Shown: positions 56,001 through 62,959, counted from the first letter of the stretch. The stretch: DNA of 64,000 nt from Veillonella sp. VA139 (GCF_003992005.1 NZ_RQVL01000008.1:16138-80137); one strand, 5' to 3'. Program-made: numbers and translations. Notes: generated from the sequence alone by a model not told the origin.

Positions 56001-57419
56001 ATGAATCGATTATATGCCAATGTGATGAAAGAGGAAACCCGTCTTGCCATTGTGGACGAGACGGGGGCGTTACAACAGATTATATATGAACGACCACAGT
56101 TGTCGAACCGCGTACATCATATGTATAAAGGGGTTGTGAAAAATGTCCTGCCTGGTATGAGTGCAGCTTTCCTCGACATTGGCATCGGTCAAAATGTGTA
56201 CCTAAACCTACAAGAACAAGGGAAACAGAAAAAAGTTCATGTAGGGGAAGTACTGCTCGTGCAAATTGTGAAAGATGCTATGCTTGGTAAAAGTGCGCGT
56301 GTTACTACAGATATAAGTTTAGCTGGTCATTACATGGTCTTATTGCCTAATGATCAACAGATTCATATTTCTAAAAAGATTACAGACCCAGAGTTGCGTC
56401 AGTCTTTAAAAGATATGGCGCAACCGTATTTAGAACGGGGTGTGGGATTTATTCTTCGCACCGCAGCCATGGGGGCGAGTGACGAAGAGATTGCCAGGGA
56501 TATGGCTTATTTGCATCAGACTTGGGAGCATTTACAAAAGCGCTATAAGGTGGCGCAGAACGGGACTGAAATCTATGGAGATGCGAACCTTTGGTATCGT
56601 GTCATCCGTGATTATGTAGGGCCTACGGTAGGTTCCATTATGGTGGATGATATGGCTGCCTATGAAGAGTTGCAACAGATCTTAGGGGCAGGACGATTTG
56701 GTAAGCCTGTAGACGTGAGTTTGTGGAATCAAAAGGAAGATATTTTTAAGACCCATGGTATTGAAGAGCAAATTGATGCGCTGTTAAATCATCGCATTGA
56801 TTTGCCATCTGGTGGTTCTTTGCAGATTGACCAAACAGAGGCGCTCACAGTGATTGACGTGAACTCTGCCCATTACAGCGGCAAGAATGAACAAGCGGGA
56901 CAGGTGGCGAAACGTGTCAACCAAGAAGCGGCCCATATGATTGCTAGACAATTACGATTGCGAAATCTTGGGGGGATTATTATTTGCGACTTCATCGATA
57001 TGCCGAAACAGGATATGGAAGAGCTTGTGCAGTTGATGCATCATCTAGTGAAAAAAGATCCTATTAAAACTGTGGTATGTGGCATGACCTCGCTAGGCCT
57101 ATTAGAGATGACACGAAAACGGGAGCGTCAAAGTATTCCATCTATCCTCTTTGATACTTGTTCCAGCTGTGGTGGTACTGGACATGTACTAAAAGGAGAA
57201 ACGGTGTATTTACAAATCTTACGCCGTTTGCGTGAGTTGTATCGTTTTGGTCGCTTAAAAACGGATGTATCTATTGTAGTGCACCCAGATGTGGGCGTGT
57301 TCTTTACGAAACAGGTGTTAGAAATGTTGCGAATAGAATTGCAACGAACTATACAGATTGAAAATGATGCCACAATGGGGTTAGAAGCCTATTCCCTATT
57401 AGCCTTAAGTGATGTATAA
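56001..57419 (+). CDS. rng: RNase G/E family endoribonuclease
   Basis: A 472-residue ribonuclease of the E/G family. The S1 domain (HHMYKGVVKNVLPGMSAAFLD) is followed by the RNase-H-like catalytic core with TVIDVNSAHYSG (metal-binding Asp) and CDFIDMP, and the Zn-link CSSCGGTGH. The length matches RNase G, lacking the long degradosome scaffold of RNase E. The genome also encodes RNase Y (30.6 kb), so both decay systems coexist. Confidence 0.93.
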   Translation: MNRLYANVMKEETRLAIVDETGALQQIIYERPQLSNRVHHMYKGVVKNVLPGMSAAFLDIGIGQNVYLNLQEQGKQKKVHVGEVLLVQIVKDAMLGKSARVTTDISLAGHYMVLLPNDQQIHISKKITDPELRQSLKDMAQPYLERGVGFILRTAAMGASDEEIARDMAYLHQTWEHLQKRYKVAQNGTEIYGDANLWYRVIRDYVGPTVGSIMVDDMAAYEELQQILGAGRFGKPVDVSLWNQKEDIFKTHGIEEQIDALLNHRIDLPSGGSLQIDQTEALTVIDVNSAHYSGKNEQAGQVAKRVNQEAAHMIARQLRLRNLGGIIICDFIDMPKQDMEELVQLMHHLVKKDPIKTVVCGMTSLGLLEMTRKRERQSIPSILFDTCSSCGGTGHVLKGETVYLQILRRLRELYRFGRLKTDVSIVVHPDVGVFFTKQVLEMLRIELQRTIQIENDATMGLEAYSLLALSDV

Positions 57420-57442
57420 TAATAAAATTAGTACTAAAAATA

Positions 57443-57475
57443 ATTACACTTCTCTATATGAAATGTAATGTTTTT
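57443..57475 (+). terminator. Probable terminator of rng
   Basis: ATTACA-c-TTC (57443-57452) pairs with GAA-a-TGTAAT (57460-57469), followed by GTTTTT. Confidence 0.6.
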
Positions 57476-57480
57476 AAGGA

Positions 57481-57510
57481 AAAGTGCTTGGGACTGCCAA
57501 GCACTTTTGT
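57481..57510 (+). terminator. Perfect 11-bp hairpin upstream of mntP
   Basis: AAAGTGCTTGG (57481-57491) pairs with CCAAGCACTTT (57497-57507) around GACTG, then TGTTGTT. A second terminator for rng, or part of a short mntP leader. It does not resemble the yybP-ykoY manganese riboswitch often found before mntP. Confidence 0.6.
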
Positions 57511-57531
57511 TGTTATGTACAGGAGGGACTA

Positions 57532-58095
57532 GTGTCATACCTTGAAATATTAATTTTATCCGTAGGTCTTGCCATGGATGCCTTTGCTGTTTCTATTTGT
57601 AAATCATCACAAATGAAAGATGATCCTACTTATAAGAAAGTATTGTTAGCATTTTTATTTGGCGCCTTTCAGTGTTTGATGCCCTTGATAGGGGCTGCGG
57701 TAGGAGCTCAGTTTTCACAAAACTTTGATGAATGGGACCACTGGGTGATCTTCATTACATTAGGCTATTTGGGCATCAATATGATTCGTGCCTCGCTCAG
57801 TGATGAGGAAGAAGATAAAACAAAGGTGGATTGGAAAGAAATGTTAGCCTTGTCCATTGCCACTAGTATCGATGCCTTAGCGGTAGGAGTTACCATTGCG
57901 CTCTTGCATGTGGATGTGTATTTTACATCACTTACAATTGGGGTGATTACCTTCTTGGTGTGTCTGGTGGGCATATTTAGTGGGTACCATATGATGAAAG
58001 CATTCCGTGAAAGAGCGGAAATGGCTGGGGGCGTTATATTGATTCTGATAGGGGTTAAAATATTGCTGCAGCATTTGGGGTATCTGCCTCGCTAA
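57532..58095 (+). CDS. mntP: MntP, manganese efflux pump
   Basis: A 187-residue, six-helix inner-membrane exporter. The two repeat motifs GLAMDAFAVSICK and SIATSIDALAVGVT carry the conserved Asp residues. The frame opens at 57484 inside a hairpin; the GTG at 57532 is chosen because AGGAGGG lies 4-5 bp upstream. A repeat cluster begins within a few bases of the stop codon. Confidence 0.9.
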   Translation: MSYLEILILSVGLAMDAFAVSICKSSQMKDDPTYKKVLLAFLFGAFQCLMPLIGAAVGAQFSQNFDEWDHWVIFITLGYLGINMIRASLSDEEEDKTKVDWKEMLALSIATSIDALAVGVTIALLHVDVYFTSLTIGVITFLVCLVGIFSGYHMMKAFRERAEMAGGVILILIGVKILLQHLGYLPR

Positions 58096-58096
58096 A

Positions 58097-58265
58097 TCGT
58101 CTCTTGCTGTGCTATGTAGCCTGTGGCGTTTTGTCTAATATCATGAAAGGAAAGACCGCAATACACCCCCTCAGAAACGGTATTTCATAATGTTTCTTCG
58201 GAGGTATATTGCGGTCTTTTTGTACTTGTATGATTTAGCTAGTAAGGGACGCCACAAGGCTACTA
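58097..58265 (+). repeat. Nested-hairpin repeat, copy D1 (complete)
   Basis: Entry motif ATCGTCTCTTGCTGTGCTATG, 21 nt, is found at 58096-58116. Outer arms GTAGCCTGTGGCG (58116-58128) and CGCCACAAGGCTAC (58250-58263). Inner arms begin AAAGACCGCAATA (58151) and end TATTGCGGTCTTT (58219). The apical stem GAAAC/GTTTC is kept, but the loop sequence (GGTATTTCATAAT) is unrelated to that of A1, B and C1. Confidence 0.88.
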
Positions 58266-58620
58266 CGCGCAACTGCGTTCCTCTGCGGGATTATTTTGGA
58301 TAATCGCCGTATATTCCGACCCGAACTGATACAGTGGTTAGGTTTGTTCCGGAACATGTGGCGCTTTTCTAGCGTTTGTGCTATTTAGGTAATTACAGTG
58401 CCACGGGACGTTCTACGCGACATGGTGTTCCTCACGAGGTGGGGCACACCGTGCTCTTCTTGCATTTTTGTAATTTATGTAGTAAAAAATGCCACAAGGC
58501 TACTACGCACAACTGTGTTCCTCACGGAGGTGGCGCACTCTTCTAGGGGGTATGCATATTAGCTAGTAAGGGTTGCCATGAGGCTGCTATGCGCAACTGC
58601 GTTCCTCTGCGGGGGAGAAA
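58266..58620 (+). repeat. Nested-hairpin repeat, partial copies D2-D4
   Basis: Three incomplete units. D2 (about 58309-58420) keeps the CTGATACAGTGGTTAGGTTTG apical region in part and a right inner arm (GGAACATGTGGCGC) without a matching left arm. D3 (about 58435-58525) contains the small hairpin GGCACACCGTGC. D4 (to about 58600) is a right outer arm and the tail CTGCGTTCCTC. No gene is seen in the 577-bp gap before the tRNA. Confidence 0.75.
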
Positions 58621-58627
58621 AAAGTGC

Positions 58628-58656
58628 TTGACGGAATGTATTTGGTGGTTTATAAT
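58628..58656 (+). promoter_or_regulatory. Promoter of tRNA-Ser
   Basis: TTGACG (58628-58633), 17-bp spacer, TATAAT (58651-58656); 16 bp before the tRNA. Confidence 0.8.
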
Positions 58657-58672
58657 AATTAGGTATTCACTT

Positions 58673-58763
58673 GGAGAGGTGTCCGAGCGGCTTAAGGAGC
58701 ATGATTGGAAATCATGTGTGCGGTGATACCGTACCGAGGGTTCAAATCCCTCTCTCTCCGCCA
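58673..58763 (+). tRNA. tRNA-Ser(GGA)
   Basis: Acceptor arm GGAGAGG (58673-58679) pairs with TCTCTCC (58753-58759), discriminator G, encoded CCA (58761-58763). Anticodon stem CATGA/TCATG (58700-58704 / 58712-58716) with loop TTGGAAA gives anticodon GGA at 58707-58709, reading UCC/UCU. A long variable arm (TGTGCGGTGATACCGTACC) is class II, as for serine, and the T arm is GAGGG-TTCAAAT-CCCTC. The integrase gene 205 bp downstream suggests that the 3' end is the attachment site. Confidence 0.97.
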
Positions 58764-58892
58764 AGGTTTAAAGGGTGTATATGCTTATAAACAGAAATAG
58801 AAAAGTACTATAAAACGTGATAATACAGGGCTTTTCTGATTCTTGCTTATAAGTGTATAGCCCCCTTTTTTTACCCATTTTGCCCCCTATTT

Positions 58893-58920
58893 GCCCCCTA
58901 AAATTAAGGGGGCTTTTTTG
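58893..58920. terminator. Hairpin with T run between tRNA-Ser and integrase
   Basis: GCCCCCT (58893-58899) pairs with AGGGGGC (58907-58913) followed by TTTTTT on the plus strand. TTGCCCCCT also occurs at 58880 and near 58860, so the arm is tandemly repeated. It could stop plus-strand transcription entering the integrase gene. Confidence 0.65.
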
Positions 58921-58968
58921 TTGCCTAAAAATTCTATAGAATATGATAGATACACGAAAAGTGAAAAA

Positions 58969-60123
58969 CTAGATGGCGTTTAGCTTTTTTACTATTTCAT
59001 CTTGCATGGATTCGGTCACATGACTATATACGCTTAGTGTTGTTTTAGGGTCGTTATGTCCTACCCTTTGCATGATAGCTCTTAATGGTACGCCTAATTC
59101 TGTTAGCATACTAATGTGCGTGTGCCTAAAAATATGCGTAGTTAGGTGTTTACCCTCAATATGTACCTTGCGTAACGTCTTATTGATGTATTGTGGCTCA
59201 TACGGATTACCCTTTTTATTTGTGAATATGTAGCCCTGATCGTTGTAACTGTTATCCCATGCGAGCCTTTTATTCTCTAATAACAGCTTTTCAATGATAC
59301 TAATACAGCGGTCATTCAAGGATACATACCGTACACTATAGATATTCTTAGGAGTGCCACGGCTAGGGGCTTGCCCTTGCCTATATTGTGATATAGTACC
59401 GTTAATGTGTACTCTCTTATTGGCTTTATCGTAGTCACATACACGCAAGGCGAGCAGTTCGCCAATTCGTAACCCTGTTAGGCTCATAAATTCCATGAGT
59501 AAGGATATACGGGGGCTGATACTATGCAAGGCAAGGAGTACCGTTTTTAATTCCTCGCGGTCTAAAAACTTAGACTGTTTTTTATCCAATTCTTGCATAG
59601 TCATAGGCTTTTTTATGAGTTCGATATCCTCAATGTGCCTGATATCCTCTATATAGCCTTTTTTCTTAGCGTATCTATAGATACCCTTAACAGTGGTAAT
59701 CACTTTACATGTGTAATCGTAAGAAAGCCCCTGTACGTGGTACATAGTATGTGCCAATTCCTCTATAGTGATTGCCTTTACATCGTGTAATGGTGTATCC
59801 TGTATATACTCACATAATTTATTGACGGTTAGGCGATTATTGCTATCGGTGGATAGCTTGCATGATAACGCCTTAAATTGTCGCCACTCATTGGCCACCT
59901 GTTGAAAGTATATTGTATTTTCACGGGTGGCTTTTTCTTGTGCCTGATCTATAGCCGTTGTAATTTTTTCATGTAAAAGCCGTGTAGCTAGTTTTGTGGC
60001 TTGCGTGCTGTTACTTTCCATAGTCACGGATACACGCTTGTTTTTGCCCGTTACAGGGTCTTTATATCGTTCAAAGTATTTATACTTGATACCTTTTTTG
60101 GTGTGGTGTTCCTCAATCCACAT
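58969..60123 (-). CDS. int: Tyrosine-type site-specific integrase
   Basis: A 384-residue phage-type integrase: N-terminal arm-binding domain (KYKYFERYKDPVTGKNKRV), SAM-like core-binding domain (about 70-160) and catalytic domain with Arg219 (LTGLRIGEL), His330 and Arg333 (THIFRHTH), His356 (VGHNDP) and the nucleophile Tyr366 (LSVYSHV). It points towards tRNA-Ser, the usual layout of the attL end of an integrated element. Confidence 0.95.
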   Translation of the reverse strand: MWIEEHHTKKGIKYKYFERYKDPVTGKNKRVSVTMESNSTQATKLATRLLHEKITTAIDQAQEKATRENTIYFQQVANEWRQFKALSCKLSTDSNNRLTVNKLCEYIQDTPLHDVKAITIEELAHTMYHVQGLSYDYTCKVITTVKGIYRYAKKKGYIEDIRHIEDIELIKKPMTMQELDKKQSKFLDREELKTVLLALHSISPRISLLMEFMSLTGLRIGELLALRVCDYDKANKRVHINGTISQYRQGQAPSRGTPKNIYSVRYVSLNDRCISIIEKLLLENKRLAWDNSYNDQGYIFTNKKGNPYEPQYINKTLRKVHIEGKHLTTHIFRHTHISMLTELGVPLRAIMQRVGHNDPKTTLSVYSHVTESMQDEIVKKLNAI

Positions 60124-60156
60124 AAATAGATACCGCCTTTCATTGTGAAAGGTCGA

Positions 60157-60708
60157 CTATTGTTTAGGTATAGCAAATTCCACCATATCCCAAATATTCG
60201 TTTTTTCAAAGTTTAGCAAGCATGTTAGAGCATCCTCATCCAGTAAATCATAAATATACATTTGTAGCATTTGAGTGAGTGCTGTAAGTTGCTTATCAGA
60301 TAGTTTAGTATTTATAAACTTTTGATATTTGAACACATCATTTTCTATTATTTCAATTTTGCATAGCAATTCATCGTGTTTTTCAATAGCGTAGTTGCAA
60401 GATACAGATAATAAAATATTATTTCTATCTATCGTATCAATGAAATGAATATTGATAACTCCTTGTGAATTGATAGATTCATCCTTGGTTAAGTTTAAAG
60501 TTACCTCAAATGGTAAAAAAGTAAAAACTAAAGATGGATCAACCTCAAGAAATGCACAAATAGCATTCAAAGTATCAAATTGTATACCTGTACTTCGATT
60601 AGTTGCCAAAGCTGTAATTGTTGGGCGACTAATTCCAGTAGCCCTTGAAAATTCTGAAATAGTCAACCTGTTTTGAAAAAGTAATTTTTGTAGTTCTGAA
60701 TAAATCAT
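60157..60708 (-). CDS. Prophage repressor, XRE-type helix-turn-helix
   Basis: A 183-residue protein with an N-terminal helix-turn-helix (LTISEFSRATGISRPTITALA, recognition helix RPTITALATN). The C-terminal part does not resemble a LexA-like peptidase (no Ser-Lys dyad seen), so induction by RecA-stimulated cleavage is not supported. It diverges from the small Cro-like gene across a 152-bp region holding repeated GTAAAGT sites. Confidence 0.85.
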   Translation of the reverse strand: MIYSELQKLLFQNRLTISEFSRATGISRPTITALATNRSTGIQFDTLNAICAFLEVDPSLVFTFLPFEVTLNLTKDESINSQGVINIHFIDTIDRNNILLSVSCNYAIEKHDELLCKIEIIENDVFKYQKFINTKLSDKQLTALTQMLQMYIYDLLDEDALTCLLNFEKTNIWDMVEFAIPKQ

Positions 60709-60860
60709 ATAATCACCTCATAAAGTAATATTATCATATATACATTACAAAAACAACGGAAAATATAAAACATACTTTACAATATTTCGTACATGTGATA
60801 TATTATTTTTGTAAAGTTTACTTATCTATTAATTGGGAAAATGTAAAGTGAGGTGAGCAG
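60709..60860. promoter_or_regulatory. Divergent operator/promoter region of the lysogeny switch
   Basis: The heptamer GTAAAGT occurs at 60811-60817 and 60843-60849 and inverted (ACTTTAC) at 60774-60780; a weaker relative (CATTACAAAA) lies near 60743. The rightward promoter is TTTACA (60776-60781), 17 bp, TATATT (60799-60804); the first two sites overlap its -35 and transcription start. For the leftward promoter a TTGTTT and a GATAAT with a 15-bp spacer are the best but weak match. Confidence 0.75.
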
Positions 60861-61073
60861 ATGAAGAAATTTAGTAAACTTAGGGGGCTTATGGTAACTG
60901 CAAATTTAACACAAGAAACATTGGCCAAAAGTGTTGGATTGTCTAAAACATCTATCAATCAAAAGTTATCAGGTAAAAAGCCTATAACCCTTGAAGATAT
61001 GAAAGCAATTCAAAAAGTACTAAACGATCGTTTAGGAATGCAATTAACTATTGAAGAACTATTTATTTCTTAA
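60861..61073 (+). CDS. Cro-like small XRE regulator
   Basis: A 70-residue helix-turn-helix protein (LTQETLAKSVGLSKTSINQKLSGKK). It starts just after the third GTAAAGT site with GAGGTGAG as ribosome binding site, and is divergent from the larger repressor. Size and position are those of a lambdoid Cro or early antirepressor. Expressed from the TTTACA/TATATT promoter. Confidence 0.85.
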   Translation: MKKFSKLRGLMVTANLTQETLAKSVGLSKTSINQKLSGKKPITLEDMKAIQKVLNDRLGMQLTIEELFIS

Positions 61074-61133
61074 TGCTTAACCAACCTCATATAATCACCT
61101 ACAGCATTAAGAGGGAATGAAAGGAGAAACACA

Positions 61134-61307
61134 ATGAAGAATATTCCAATTTTTAAATCTAACGAGCCTATTCCATGTGAAAGGGTTATTGATGTAGATC
61201 AGGTATATACAAGTGGCCAATTAGTGAAATGTATCTTTAATGGTCAAGTAGTGTATATGACTGAAAACGATTGTAAGGCCTTAGGAGGTGAAAAAGTAGT
61301 GGCTTAG
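61134..61307 (+). CDS. Small phage early protein, 57 aa
   Basis: A 57-codon frame with an excellent AAAGGAG ribosome binding site 8 bp before the ATG. It encodes MKNIPIFKSNEPIPCERVID and continues to GGEKVVA with three Cys in total. I do not recognise it. It fits the early-gene order between the Cro-like gene and the next small gene. Confidence 0.65.
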   Translation: MKNIPIFKSNEPIPCERVIDVDQVYTSGQLVKCIFNGQVVYMTENDCKALGGEKVVA

Positions 61308-61340
61308 GTATAAAAAAAACCATTAGGAACATAAAAAAAG

Positions 61341-61359
61341 AGCCGTAAAGGCTCAAATA
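61341..61359 (-). terminator. Terminator-like hairpin read on the minus strand
   Basis: GAGCC-gtaaa-GGCTC is preceded by seven A on the plus strand, so on the minus strand it is a stem followed by TTTTTTT. On the plus strand there is no T run after it. Confidence 0.5.
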
Positions 61360-61380
61360 GGTAATAAAAAGGGGTAATAT

Positions 61381-61647
61381 ATGCAATCAGTCGAAGAGAT
61401 TCAAAAGTTATTAAGTAATAGGGGGCTTGTATTGGCGGTATATGATCGTAAACATGATAAGCCTATTTACGTACAGCCCTCTTATATCATTCAACATTAC
61501 TCAATGAGTGCTACCACTGTTACACGGCGAATGCGTGAAATGAAACAGATTAGCAAGTATAAAGATAGCTTTATTGATGGCGGTGAAAGAAAACCGCTTG
61601 TAAAGCTAGTTGACTTTGAAAAGTTTTTAAATGAAAGAGGTAACTAA
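61381..61647 (+). CDS. Small phage protein, probable DNA-binding
   Basis: An 88-residue protein. YIIQHYSMSATTVTRRMREMKQ looks like a helix-turn-helix or winged-helix DNA reader and the C-terminus (VKLVDFEKFLNER) resembles the end of excisionase-type domains, so an excisionase or accessory regulator is possible but not shown. AAGGGG precedes the ATG. Its stop overlaps the next start (TAATG). Confidence 0.6.
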   Translation: MQSVEEIQKLLSNRGLVLAVYDRKHDKPIYVQPSYIIQHYSMSATTVTRRMREMKQISKYKDSFIDGGERKPLVKLVDFEKFLNERGN

Positions 61648-62018
61648 TGATTAATAAAGAAAAAACCGCTCCAGTAACTGCAATTACTGAAACGGTATAT
61701 AGTGGAGTCCCTACACCCTATAGTGAATATACAGGAAAATTCAAACATAATAGCATAGGGGACTATGTTATTAGTTTACACGGGCTTTTCTGTATTTGCA
61801 ATAGTGGCGAACCTAAAGGCCTTGCAAGAAAACACGGGATTTACAAACATATAGAAGAAGATGACGTATATATGAATGTAACGGATGAACTAGAAAGCTA
61901 CCTGATCGAACTGTATGAAGATATTACAAGAACACAACGCCGTGAGGTATTGGCATACATTCGAGCCGTTGCCCCTATTAAAGATAAAGGCGAATTAGAC
62001 GCTGAAATAATCCATTAA
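61647..62018 (+). CDS. Hypothetical phage protein, 123 aa
   Basis: Not recognised. A 123-residue hydrophilic protein with no signal or membrane segment; the central part (YVISLHGLFCICNSGEPKGLA) has two Cys and the C-terminal half is helical. Overlaps the upstream gene by 1 nt. Confidence 0.6.
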   Translation: MINKEKTAPVTAITETVYSGVPTPYSEYTGKFKHNSIGDYVISLHGLFCICNSGEPKGLARKHGIYKHIEEDDVYMNVTDELESYLIELYEDITRTQRREVLAYIRAVAPIKDKGELDAEIIH

Positions 62019-62129
62019 GGAAGAGGGAAAGCGTTTACAAGTCTATTAATATCAACCCTCTATGCATTGAATTTAAAATAGGGGGCAAAAAAAGGGGCAA
62101 GATACGATTTCATAGGAGGTATTCAAATA

Positions 62130-62708
62130 GTGGAGGAAAACAAACAACCAATACTGAGTGAAAGTTATTATAAGGGACTAGAACAACAAAAAAATGAATT
62201 AAACAAACAAGCACAAATGCTACTAGCACAGGAGGGGCAAGGGGGCGAGCCTGTAGAGCAAGCACCGCCAAAGAAAAAAACAAAGCAAGATCATATTGAG
62301 GATGCAATAAAGAGAGGTGTTCAAGTATATCATTGGATTAAGATTCCTGAAGATCATTTGGAAACTTTAAAAATGAAAAAACTAAGAGAACGAGAAAATG
62401 GCGAAACTATGACAATCATATACCTAAAAATATTGTTACTTAGTCTTAAATGGAATGGGTATATCTATTATGAAGGCGTGGGGGATTCCATAGAGGAAGA
62501 AATAGCAAGTTTAATCGGCGAAGATAAAGAACTAGTAGAGAAAACCATATTATTTATGATTGAATACTCACTATTAACGGTATGTAATGAAAAAGAAGCC
62601 GTATTTGCTGAAGAATTTAAAACAAATACAGGAAAGGATTCGGATAAGGAACGGCAAAGGATCTCAAGAGCAAAAAAAGAAAATGCAAAAAGGGGGATAT
62701 TTGCTTAA
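62130..62708 (+). CDS. Phage replisome organizer-like protein
   Basis: A 192-residue protein. After a disordered, Gln/Lys-rich N-terminus, residues about 65-155 (YHWIKIPEDHLETLKMKKLR, IIYLKILLLSLKWNGYIYY, IEYSLLTV) match the N-terminal winged-helix domain of phage replisome organizers that bind the origin and recruit helicase loading. The gene starts with GTG at 62130 after AGGAGGT. Family members usually continue 60-100 residues further; here the frame stops just where a repeat array (ATGTCACAAGG units) begins. Confidence 0.75.
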   Translation: MEENKQPILSESYYKGLEQQKNELNKQAQMLLAQEGQGGEPVEQAPPKKKTKQDHIEDAIKRGVQVYHWIKIPEDHLETLKMKKLRERENGETMTIIYLKILLLSLKWNGYIYYEGVGDSIEEEIASLIGEDKELVEKTILFMIEYSLLTVCNEKEAVFAEEFKTNTGKDSDKERQRISRAKKENAKRGIFA

Positions 62709-62760
62709 TGTCACAAGGATGTCACAAGGATGTCACAAGGATGTCACATCATGTCACCAT
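62708..62760 (+). repeat. Tandem ATGTCAC repeats after the replisome organizer gene
   Basis: The 11-bp unit ATGTCACAAGG occurs three times in a row (62708, 62719, 62730), followed by two variants starting ATGTCAC at 62741 and 62751. Together with the later 12-bp iterons it lies next to a replication gene. Confidence 0.9.
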
Positions 62761-62840
62761 AAGATAAGATTAGAAGAGATAAGATAAGATAAGATGAGAC
62801 TTAGATTTAGATAAGACTTAGATTTAGATGAGAGGAGAGG
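62761..62840 (+). repeat. Purine-rich GATAA/TTAGAT repeats
   Basis: Several AGATAAGAT words (62762-62795), then two copies of AGACTTAGATTTAGAT (62797-62812, 62814-62829), then a GAGAGGAGAGG run. The strand is purine-rich. No stable frame is seen through it. Confidence 0.8.
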
Positions 62841-62887
62841 ATACATAAGGAGAGGGTGAATAAGTGTATAACTTTGTAGGGAATTAT

Positions 62888-62959
62888 TACCAACAAACGT
62901 ACCAACAATAGTACCAACAAACGTACCAACAAACGTACCAACAAACGTACCAACAAATA
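62888..62959 (+). repeat. Six tandem 12-bp iterons, probable replication origin
   Basis: TACCAACAAACG is repeated at 62888, 62900 (variant ending AATAG), 62912, 62924, 62936 and 62948 (ending AAATA), head to tail, followed by an AT-rich TATAATATATTAATTT. Iterons plus AT-rich DNA 180 bp after a replisome-organizer gene are typical of a phage origin. The 311-bp region from 62709 to 63019 contains no gene. Confidence 0.8.

Noticed and set aside
57484..57531. Longer N-terminus for MntP from GTG 57484
   Set aside because: It reads through a perfect 11-bp hairpin, and a strong ribosome binding site precedes the GTG at 57532.
57420..57531. yybP-ykoY manganese riboswitch before mntP
   Set aside because: The two hairpins look like ordinary terminators and the conserved aptamer loops are not seen.
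58543..58764. A 73-codon minus-strand frame starting MAEREGFEPSVR
   Set aside because: It is the antisense reading of tRNA-Ser and its flank; this peptide is a well-known false annotation arising opposite serine tRNAs.
58860..62102. CRISPR array or phage att core in the GCCCCCT / GGGGGCA runs
   Set aside because: The copies are short, unequally spaced and partly a terminator stem; no spacer-repeat pattern and no second tRNA end is visible in the window.
62708..62959. CRISPR array
   Set aside because: The repeats are 11-12 bp and directly adjacent without spacers, which fits iterons, not CRISPR.
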